Positions 13,615-19,881 of a DNA stretch of 19,881 bases are shown piece by piece. A program made the position numbers and the translations under genes. A model generated the notes under the pieces. That model was not told the DNA's origin, made no database searches, and saw only the letters and a program-made list of their open reading frames with translations. The stretch spans positions 1-19,881 of the forward strand of contig CAYVJA010000050.1 in assembly GCA_964451605.1 (NCBI GenBank), read 5' to 3'. Position 1 is the stretch's first letter. Every line of letters begins with the position of its first letter. This stretch comes from JAQVSH01 sp964451605 (GTDB lineage Bacteria; Bacteroidota; Bacteroidia; Bacteroidales; UBA4181).

Positions 13615-15198
13615 TTATTGTAATTCCATTACCAGGATAGAACGGGCAGGCATCTTCACAGTCAGCTTCCCATCTTTCAGGGTTGCATCGGTAAACGATT
13701 TGGGAGCTACCGCATTCGGGGCATCGAAGGTGTTGAAGGTATCTACCGAGGGGGCGGTCAGAATCCGTCCGCTTACCTTGGTAGCGTTGGTTCCTTCGAT
13801 AAGGGCCGAAACCTCAACCCCTTTCTCATGGTCGATATTGGCCAGAGATACATGAATTTTTCCTGCCTTATCTTTCGAAGCCGAGGCACTTACCGTGGGA
13901 ATGTTGTATCGTCCTGCCGAACGGGTGATGGTCTGCACTTCGATGGGCAGATTGGTGGCTCCCTGATGAACATTATACATCTCGAATACGTGATAAGTGG
14001 GGGTAAGAACCATCTTCTCCTCTTTGGTCAGAATCATCGACTGAAGCACATTCACCACCTGAGCAATGTTGGCTCCGCGGATCCGGTCGGCATGTTGGTG
14101 GAAGATATTCAGGGTGAGAGCCGCCACAAACGCATCGCGCAGGGTGTTTTGCTGATAGAGAAAGCCGGGATTGGTTCCGGGTTCTACATCCCACCAGGTG
14201 CCCCATTCGTCTACATAGAGGGCCACCCGTTTGCGGGGGTCGTACTTATCCATAATCTCAATGTGCCTTTTAATCACATCGTCAATCTCCATACACTTGC
14301 CCAGGGTCCAGTAATATTCGTCGAGATCGAACTTTGTGGCCGATCCTTTGCTGCCCGACCATCCCTTTACCGTGTAGTAGTGCAGAGAGAGGCCGTTCAT
14401 CTGCGATCCGGCATTTTGCATCATCACGTCGGTCCAGTTAAAGTCGTAGTCGGAAGCTCCGCAGGCAATCTTAAAGAGTCGGTTAGCTCCGTAATTGCGG
14501 GCATAGGTGCCATACCGCCGAAACAGGTCGGCATAGTATTCGGGGCGCATATTGCCGCCGCAACCCCAGCTCTCGTTTCCGATTCCCCACAACGTAACAT
14601 TCCAGGGCTTTTCGCGGCCGTTTTGAATGCGGAGTCTCGACATAGGAGTTTCCCCTTCTGCATTTACATATTCTACCCATTTTGCCAGCTCCTCGACCGT
14701 GCCACTGCCCACATTTGCGCTAATATAGGCCTGAGTGCCAATTAACTCGCAAAAGTTCAGAAATTCATGAGTTCCAAAACTGTTATCCTCTACTACACCA
14801 CCCCAGTTGGTGTTAATCATTTTGGGTCGGTTCTCTTTAGGCCCGATACCGTCCATCCAGTGGTACTCATCGGCGAAACAACCGCCCGGCCAGCGCAGAT
14901 TGGGAATTTTCAGCGCTTTTAACGCTCCCATTACATCGTTACGATAGCCGTCGGTGTTGGGAATAGAAGACTCTTTCCCTACCCAGATACCTCCATAGAT
15001 ACAATTGCCGAGATGTTCGGCAAACTGGCCGTATACATTGGGATGGATTACGTCTACTCCTTTATCGGCACGAATCACTAAACCGGCCTGTTCGGAAGCC
15101 GTGGCAGGAGCCTCTTTTTTTGCAGAGGCCCAAAGGGGTGTTGCCATAGAGAACAGTAAAGCTGTTCCGACAACCCATTCTTTTCTTGGTAAGAACAT
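13615..15198 (-). CDS. Secreted GH51 alpha-L-arabinofuranosidase
   Basis: A 527-residue retaining glycosidase that releases arabinofuranose from arabinan, arabinoxylan or pectin side chains. It has a signal peptide (about 1-26, cleavage near ASA-KK). The TIM barrel has RWPGGCFADEYHW (102-114), the acid/base GNES (E209) and the nucleophile VDEWGTWW (E331). A C-terminal beta domain runs to 527. The length and motifs are those of a complete enzyme. It is probably periplasmic. The gene is divergent from the unassigned secreted-protein gene across 121 nt and convergent with the Gfo/Idh gene. Its start is well supported by the signal peptide. Confidence 0.96.
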   Translation of the reverse strand: MFLPRKEWVVGTALLFSMATPLWASAKKEAPATASEQAGLVIRADKGVDVIHPNVYGQFAEHLGNCIYGGIWVGKESSIPNTDGYRNDVMGALKALKIPNLRWPGGCFADEYHWMDGIGPKENRPKMINTNWGGVVEDNSFGTHEFLNFCELIGTQAYISANVGSGTVEELAKWVEYVNAEGETPMSRLRIQNGREKPWNVTLWGIGNESWGCGGNMRPEYYADLFRRYGTYARNYGANRLFKIACGASDYDFNWTDVMMQNAGSQMNGLSLHYYTVKGWSGSKGSATKFDLDEYYWTLGKCMEIDDVIKRHIEIMDKYDPRKRVALYVDEWGTWWDVEPGTNPGFLYQQNTLRDAFVAALTLNIFHQHADRIRGANIAQVVNVLQSMILTKEEKMVLTPTYHVFEMYNVHQGATNLPIEVQTITRSAGRYNIPTVSASASKDKAGKIHVSLANIDHEKGVEVSALIEGTNATKVSGRILTAPSVDTFNTFDAPNAVAPKSFTDATLKDGKLTVKMPARSILVMELQ

Positions 15199-15319
15199 AT
15201 GCGAAAGATTTTATTATGCGTATGAGCCGCAAGATATACATTTTCCCCAGAAAAATTGGTTACCTTTTCCTGGGTTTTAGCCCGTAAAAGCTTCACTAAT
15301 CCGTCAAAACATTTCACTT

Positions 15320-16867
15320 ATGCTTCGTTCACGTTTTTCTCTTTTTCTTATCGGTCTATTCGTGTTTTTCTCTTTTTCTGCATCTGCGCAACGGCGATCC
15401 GACCCAACACCAAAACAGCTGTTCGAAAGTGCCATAAACCTGCCGGCATTTAAGGATAGTCCCAAAGGAGAGGGTTTTTGCTGGAACGCCCGCACCCGCA
15501 CCGAAGGGTTTATCGATTCTTACAAATCGACGGGTAACGTGGCCTACCTGGAAGCCGGACTCGACTACTGCGACTGGCTGTTGTCCCGAATGGACAGTTC
15601 GCCCGACGGCTATAAGGGTTGGATCGGCCCCTCTCTGTACGACAAACGCTTGTGGACCGATGTATTGGTGGGTGATGCCATCCTTTTTGACGGGATGCTC
15701 GATTATGCCATTCTGGTGCTCGAAGACAAGAGCTTACAATCCCGTTACGCTTCCAGGGTTAAGCCTTACATCGCCTCTGCCAAACGAGACTTTGTTGAGA
15801 AGTACGATAAGCGCGGAACCTGGATTGAGGATGGCCCCTACGGAGGTTATATTGCCTCCGCCAATTTTCTGCAAGAGGGAAACCTGAACGAGTGGGTCCA
15901 CTCGCCCAACAGTTCGGGAGCCGGAGTGAGCCATCCCTTTAACAAGCAGATGGATGCTGCTTTGGTTTGCCTGAAGTTGCACAGAGTGACAGGTGAAACC
16001 TTTTACCGCGACAGGGCCGAACGGATCTTCTTTACCGTGAAGAGCCATTTTCAGTTTTTCGACGACCACTATTGCTGGAACTATTACGAACCCCTCTACC
16101 CCGGCGATGTCGATCTGGCAAAGCGCGATACCCGGCACGGGATTTGGGTCCATCCCTGGCGTTCGGGCTACCAGGCTGGCGAGGTGGGCAAAATTGTGGA
16201 GGCCTACCATTACGGGATTGTCTTCGACGAGCAGGATATTCGTCGGATTATTAATACCAATCTGAAGGTGATGTGGAATGGCGACCGGGAGAACCCCAGG
16301 TTTATCAACTCCAACGGGCTGGGTGCCGATGGCGACACCACCGGCCTGGCTGCCTTCAAGCGGGCCTACGGCCACTCGAATGTGGTGAAGAACGGGGGTG
16401 AGTTATGGACAGGACTGCTCGATTTCGATCAGACCATCCGCGATCTCTATGCACTTCGGTTTAAAGACACCCTTTCGGAGGGATATCAACGCTATAAAAG
16501 GGAGGTGCTTTCTACTCCTCCGAGTTTTATCCGGAAATACGCCAAAGGAGAGGTGACGGTTCCAAAATTAGAGTTCCCCGAGTGTAAGGAGCTGTACGCG
16601 GCAGTGGCTCTTCCGCACATTCTGCCCAAAGGCGGTGAGTCAATTTTGTTATGCAAGAGCTGGAACAGTGGCGATGTTACCGTTGACCTCTATACGCCCC
16701 GCGGTAAAAAGGTGACCAACCTCTATTCAGGAAGGATGAGGGAGGGGGTATTCTTCATTCAGTGGGACGGAAAAGATCCGAAAACCAAGGAGCAGTTCAA
16801 AGGCAATTATGTGGTTCGATGGACCAAAGACGGAGGCTACAGGGAGTTTCCTGTCGTGATTCAATAA
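15320..16867 (+). CDS. Secreted protein of unknown function, probable (alpha/alpha) toroid plus FlgD-like Ig domain
   Basis: A 515-residue protein with a signal peptide (MLRSRFSLFLIGLFVFFSFSASA, 1-23). I do not recognise its family. Residues about 30-400 are rich in helix and in conserved-looking aromatic and charged clusters that resemble (alpha/alpha) barrel glycan-active enzymes: CWNARTRTEGFIDSY (54-68), WTDVLVGDAILFDGMLDY (112-129), TWIEDGPYGGYI (167-178), HPFNKQMDAALVCLKLH (205-221), YCWNYYEPL (251-259) and HGIWVHPWRSGYQAGEV (273-289). The last 70 residues (about 445-515) look like a FlgD-type Ig domain: V-x-VDLYTPRGKKV, then FIQWDGKDP and GNYVVRW. It sits between GH51 (divergent) and GH16-DUF1961 (convergent, 12 nt gap), which suggests a lyase, hydrolase or epimerase acting on the same glycan. 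That role is inferred from context only. Confidence 0.8.
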   Translation: MLRSRFSLFLIGLFVFFSFSASAQRRSDPTPKQLFESAINLPAFKDSPKGEGFCWNARTRTEGFIDSYKSTGNVAYLEAGLDYCDWLLSRMDSSPDGYKGWIGPSLYDKRLWTDVLVGDAILFDGMLDYAILVLEDKSLQSRYASRVKPYIASAKRDFVEKYDKRGTWIEDGPYGGYIASANFLQEGNLNEWVHSPNSSGAGVSHPFNKQMDAALVCLKLHRVTGETFYRDRAERIFFTVKSHFQFFDDHYCWNYYEPLYPGDVDLAKRDTRHGIWVHPWRSGYQAGEVGKIVEAYHYGIVFDEQDIRRIINTNLKVMWNGDRENPRFINSNGLGADGDTTGLAAFKRAYGHSNVVKNGGELWTGLLDFDQTIRDLYALRFKDTLSEGYQRYKREVLSTPPSFIRKYAKGEVTVPKLEFPECKELYAAVALPHILPKGGESILLCKSWNSGDVTVDLYTPRGKKVTNLYSGRMREGVFFIQWDGKDPKTKEQFKGNYVVRWTKDGGYREFPVVIQ

Positions 16868-16879
16868 GATCTGCAGTGC

Positions 16880-18922
16880 TTATCGCGTAAAGACCTTAAA
16901 GTTGGCATAACGCGAATCGTGGCCCCACATCTGACGCAGTCCGATCCTGCCCGCTTTCAGGGCAGGGTGGGTTTCAGTATCGAAATAGAAGAGATGGCTT
17001 TTTGCCCCGTCGGTTACCTCCATGCAGAGGTGGCTCCCGTTTCGGATAACACAGATATGGTAAGGTTTTCCCGGTTCGAAGAGCCCGGTATTGAGATACT
17101 CCGGCAGCAGGCCGGTACCTTCCAGCCCATTCCCGGTTTCGGGAAGATATCTGCGGGCTCTGATATAGTCGGGTTCCGGATTGCCCTTTCCGTTTACGGC
17201 ATAACTGATGTGGTAGGTGTTCATGTGGTCGAAATAACTTTTCATGGCCGGAACCCGGCGCAGGTAGCTCCACCTGGATATATCTTTTTTGTAGGGTCCT
17301 TTGCCACTGCCCGAAGCCAACAGATAGATTATGTTTACCCCCACCGGAGTGGTGTCGAGGCGGGTAAAATCGTACTCCACACGAATATCGCCCGAAAACT
17401 TTTTGCGTGTCCACAACACCGTGTGGCTGGAGTCGTTCTCCAGCTGCCTGCCGGCAAAATAGTTCATCCCTTTGCTGCTGTGGGTTATCCGGCCCTGTTC
17501 CCCGTCCATAAACCACCTCTTGCTCCAATCGTCGGTACAATCATCTTCGAAAGCTATTTTCCACGAGAGCTTTTTGGCTGCCTCGAAAGCGGCTCTTTGT
17601 GGATTTTCGGGAACGGTATCCCCTTTTTCGGCCTGAAAGACCCGGACATAATCGACCCACATATCGGAGGCATTTCCTTCGCGCGCCAGATCAATTTTCC
17701 ATCCGCTGATGCCCCCAATGGCATAGTTAATCATGAAGAAGGTTTTGCCCTTCCTGGAAATCTCGGTCGAAGGATGGCGGAATACCTCAATATCGTCCAG
17801 ATAGTAGACGATATCGGTCTCATTTACCAGCAATCCGTAAGTGTGAAAAGTGGTCGACCAGGAAGAGCCTCCGCCGGTTTGTAACATATCGATGCGTTTG
17901 CTGGCGGGGAAATCAGGTTTGAGCGGCTCGCCATCTTTGCCCTGACCCCAGAAGTGGCTGGTTACACTATACAGTCCGTAGCTGTTTGGGTTGCCATTAC
18001 CCACACCTCCGTACGCTTCGATGATGTCGAGTTCGTCGACTCCCGGTTTCCCTTCGGCGCGACCAATAGTCCAGAAGGCAGGCCAGGTACCGGGAGCCGA
18101 CTGGGCTATAAAGCGGCACTCCATGTAAAAGGGAGCCTCGGCATAGACCCCCTTCATATCGGCGTCGAGGGGTGCAATGATACCTGAACTTCCCTTATCG
18201 GAGGGGTCGTCGCTCTTTTTCGATGCATGAATCCGAAGCCAGGTTGCCCTTTGGCTAAAGGGGTTATTGGTTGCCTCGGGTCCGGTAAAGGGATAGCCGC
18301 TAAAATCTCCACCGCCGGGTTTATGTGCCATATACCGTTTGCCTCTGCCATCGTTCGAGATGGAGAGCGGTCCGTCGAAATCGTCCGCAAAGAGCTGTTT
18401 CATGCCTTTTGCTGCAGGAGGCGTATGCCCGGGAATACCCTGATTCCATTTTTCACCCCCGGTATTGAAGAGTTGCAGTTCGCGGACATCCTGTTTCCCG
18501 GTGGCTTTATTATTTGCCATGATGCGGAGGGTAATGGGCCCGTTGGGAAATTTGTCCGCGTCGAAAATAAACGAGCCATTGCCTTCGGCATCCAATTGAA
18601 GCCCGGGGGCAAGATCTACATCATGCCCCCACCGATCGGGATTTTTCCGGGTGGGCTGCTGCCAGCACATGACTTTTGCAGCTGTCATTCCGACTGCCCG
18701 AAAGGCGACTTTCACCCGGCCTTTTACCTCCGAACGCAGCGCCGGGCTTTGAATGACAATTGATTGTACCCACTCACTGTGCGCATCGCTGTTCTTTCCG
18801 GGGTTAAAGTCGGAATATTCGGCGCTTTTTTTAGCCTCGCCCTGTTGTGCTACAGCCGGAATAGCTCCCGAAAGCAGGAAAAACAGCAGCAGAAGTTTTG
18901 AAGCACGCAGAATCTTCTCCAT
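16880..18922 (-). CDS. Secreted GH16 glycosidase fused to a DUF1961 (YesU-like) domain
   Basis: A 680-residue protein. I start it at the ATG at 18922 because it opens a clear signal peptide (MEKILRASKLLLLFFLLSG, cleavage near PAVA-QQ). The frame stays open 55 codons further up to 19087, but that would bury the signal. Domains in order: an Ig-like N-terminal domain (about 50-155); a GH16 jelly-roll (about 175-430) with the catalytic E297-L-D299-I-I-E302 in the six-residue EXDXXE form and WPAFWTIG just before it; then a DUF1961 region (about 450-680) with FEDDCTDDW, HTVLWTRKKFSGD, SYLRRVPAMKSYF, YHISYAVNG and the end GRIGLRQMWGHDSRYANF. DUF1961 is the family of Bacillus YesU from a rhamnogalacturonan cluster. 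GH16 members cut beta-glucans, galactans and related polymers; the exact substrate is unknown. It lies downstream of the pirin gene and converges with the preceding gene. Confidence 0.9.
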   Translation of the reverse strand: MEKILRASKLLLLFFLLSGAIPAVAQQGEAKKSAEYSDFNPGKNSDAHSEWVQSIVIQSPALRSEVKGRVKVAFRAVGMTAAKVMCWQQPTRKNPDRWGHDVDLAPGLQLDAEGNGSFIFDADKFPNGPITLRIMANNKATGKQDVRELQLFNTGGEKWNQGIPGHTPPAAKGMKQLFADDFDGPLSISNDGRGKRYMAHKPGGGDFSGYPFTGPEATNNPFSQRATWLRIHASKKSDDPSDKGSSGIIAPLDADMKGVYAEAPFYMECRFIAQSAPGTWPAFWTIGRAEGKPGVDELDIIEAYGGVGNGNPNSYGLYSVTSHFWGQGKDGEPLKPDFPASKRIDMLQTGGGSSWSTTFHTYGLLVNETDIVYYLDDIEVFRHPSTEISRKGKTFFMINYAIGGISGWKIDLAREGNASDMWVDYVRVFQAEKGDTVPENPQRAAFEAAKKLSWKIAFEDDCTDDWSKRWFMDGEQGRITHSSKGMNYFAGRQLENDSSHTVLWTRKKFSGDIRVEYDFTRLDTTPVGVNIIYLLASGSGKGPYKKDISRWSYLRRVPAMKSYFDHMNTYHISYAVNGKGNPEPDYIRARRYLPETGNGLEGTGLLPEYLNTGLFEPGKPYHICVIRNGSHLCMEVTDGAKSHLFYFDTETHPALKAGRIGLRQMWGHDSRYANFKVFTR

Positions 18923-19087
18923 CCTGGACCCTTTGGCCAGTTCGTCGACCAATTTGTCGAGATATCTCACCTGTCGGGTTAGGTCATTTTCGATATCTTC
19001 TACCCTGTATCCGCATATTACTCCTTTGATGAGGTGTGTAATTGTCAATTTGGCTATCTTTTCATCTTGCCCGGTTGCTGCGCACAT
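18923..19087 (-). other. 55-codon open extension upstream of the GH16 gene
   Basis: Between the pirin stop (19100) and the GH16 start (18922) the GH16 frame is open from an ATG at 19087. It encodes a sequence with ordinary codon use, KIAKLTITHLIKGVICGYR then EDIENDLTRQVRYLDKLVDE, which looks like two or three amphipathic helices. It lies 12 nt after the pirin stop. It could be a small gene that has lost its stop, a fragment of another gene, or non-coding DNA open by chance. I do not recognise it. Confidence 0.3.
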
Positions 19088-19099
19088 ATGCGGTTTCGT

Positions 19100-19881
19100 T
19101 TACACTTTGTGTTTGATAAAGGTTCGGTTATCCAGCTCTTCGAAGGCATGTTGCAGTTCGGCCTGTGTATTCATTACAATCGGGCCGCCCCAGGCAATGG
19201 GTTCGCGAAGAGGCTTCGCTGCCAAAAGAACAAAACGGGCGCCCTGCTTTCCGGCCTTTACGGTTACCTCCTCGATTTCGTTTTCGCTCTGGTCAGATGC
19301 CGAAAAGAGGATGGCACAGGCCTTTTCCTCGAAATCAGAAAGATTTTCGTTAGTTGCCAATGTGCCATCGAGCAGGTAGACAAATAGGGTTTCGCTGTTT
19401 GGGGCTTCGGAGAAATTCCAGGTGCTATCCGGAGCCAGCTTCACATCGAGGTATCTTACCTTTACATACTGCCCTTCGAAAGCGCCAGCCTTTCCCTTGT
19501 AGGTGCCGGCCACGATTCGTACAACAGCCTGATCCTCTTCAACTACCGGAACCCGATGGTGGGTGATATCCCCATAGGCCGGGAGGGTCATCTTATCTTT
19601 TGCAGACAGATTAAGCCAAATCTGGCAGCCCAGCATCCGCTTGGAGGCTTTGGGCATCTCTTGATGAATAATCCCCGATCCTGCTGTCATCCATTGGCAC
19701 TCCAAATTGCCGATGGTTCCGCTGTTACCCAGGCTGTCACCGTGTTCAATCTCCCCTTCTATCAAATAGGTGAGGGTTTCGATGCCCCGGTGCGGATGGG
19801 TCGGAAAGCCGGCGACATAGTCCCTGGGATCGGTGGAGTTAAAAGAATCCAGCATCAAAAACGGGTCGAAATCATGGACGT
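19100..19881 (-). CDS. Pirin-family protein (5' end outside the window)
   Basis: A bicupin of the pirin family, visible for 260 codons. The reading frame runs into the window edge as VHDFDPFLMLDSFN, the usual sequence about 40 residues into a pirin, so the true start lies beyond 19881 and the TTG/ATG pair at 19853-19858 is internal. The iron-site motifs are present: HPHRGIETLTY (two His), and HQE in SGIIHQEMPKASKRM (His and Glu). EIEHGDSLGN and QIWLNLSAKDKM are typical of the first cupin. The second cupin ends in RFVLLAAKPLREPIAWGGPIVMN. Bacterial pirins are cytoplasmic, and some have quercetinase activity. It lies directly upstream of the GH16 gene on the same strand and could be co-transcribed with it. 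Confidence 0.93.
   Translation of the reverse strand, partial: VHDFDPFLMLDSFNSTDPRDYVAGFPTHPHRGIETLTYLIEGEIEHGDSLGNSGTIGNLECQWMTAGSGIIHQEMPKASKRMLGCQIWLNLSAKDKMTLPAYGDITHHRVPVVEEDQAVVRIVAGTYKGKAGAFEGQYVKVRYLDVKLAPDSTWNFSEAPNSETLFVYLLDGTLATNENLSDFEEKACAILFSASDQSENEIEEVTVKAGKQGARFVLLAAKPLREPIAWGGPIVMNTQAELQHAFEELDNRTFIKHKV

Noticed and set aside
13828..14745. Long (305-codon) open frame opposite the GH51 gene
   Set aside because: It is antisense to a complete, motif-rich GH51 gene and shows no family features; high-GC codon use leaves the opposite strand open.
16919..17884. 321-codon plus-strand frame opposite the GH16-DUF1961 gene
   Set aside because: It is a shadow of conserved GH16 and DUF1961 coding sequence, with no recognisable domain or start signal.
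19853..19858. TTG/ATG as the true start of the pirin gene
   Set aside because: The upstream codons read VHDFDPFL, which is conserved pirin sequence, so the frame continues beyond the window.

Overview
The window looks like part of a Bacteroidales-type (Bacteroidota) chromosome. Four things support this. Upstream regions carry the TTTG / TAnnTTTG promoter pattern of that phylum and mostly lack Shine-Dalgarno sites. ribD lies divergently beside prmC-recX, an arrangement I know from Bacteroidales. There are many signal-peptide glycan-active enzymes (GH78-like, GH51, GH16-DUF1961). An AAA_14/DUF4143 ATPase is also present. Genus cannot be read from the sequence. Most of the window has moderate-to-high GC and reads as vertically inherited. 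The first ~1.3 kb is more AT-rich and looks accessory.

Layout. (a) 1-1336: the 3' tail of a plus-strand gene; a minus-strand DUF4143-type ATPase that starts with TTG and has lost its C-terminal nuclease-like core; then a non-coding stretch with stem-loops and an intrinsic terminator. (b) 1337-1472: tRNA-Val(GAC) on the minus strand, sharing a short promoter region with the next, divergent gene. (c) 1494-6094: a sugar block of a tandem class II aldolase-like protein, a secreted GH78-like protein 10 nt downstream, and an MFS sugar/H+ symporter with its own promoter. (d) 6095-6448: a non-coding, repeat-rich gap with a ~175-bp imperfect foldback flanked by GC-rich hairpin repeats. (e) 6449-7198: a secreted ThuA-like protein, facing a small lipoprotein gene (7216-7689) that sits just downstream of what looks like a frameshifted pseudogene. 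(f) 8061-8224: an array of degenerate octamers between GC-rich hairpins, then a perfect 18-bp hairpin touching the recX stop codon. (g) 8225-12256: recX and prmC leftward; ribD and a TPR protein rightward. (h) 12332-19099: a second glycan block with a Tat-signal Gfo/Idh/MocA oxidoreductase, a GH51 arabinofuranosidase, an unassigned secreted protein that looks alpha-helical with a FlgD-like C-terminus, and a GH16 protein fused to a DUF1961 (YesU-like) domain. (i) 19100-19881: a pirin cut by the window end.

How it may work together (inference): the secreted GH78-like, GH51, GH16-DUF1961 and unassigned proteins suggest attack on an arabinose- and perhaps rhamnose-containing plant glycan. The MFS porter would import monosaccharide and the aldolase-like protein could act in the cytoplasm. 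The Gfo/Idh and ThuA proteins are of the kind often found in oxidative glycoside pathways. No SusC/SusD pair and no dedicated regulator is visible, so this is not a classical PUL within these limits. I saw no CRISPR array, no intact insertion sequence and no rRNA.
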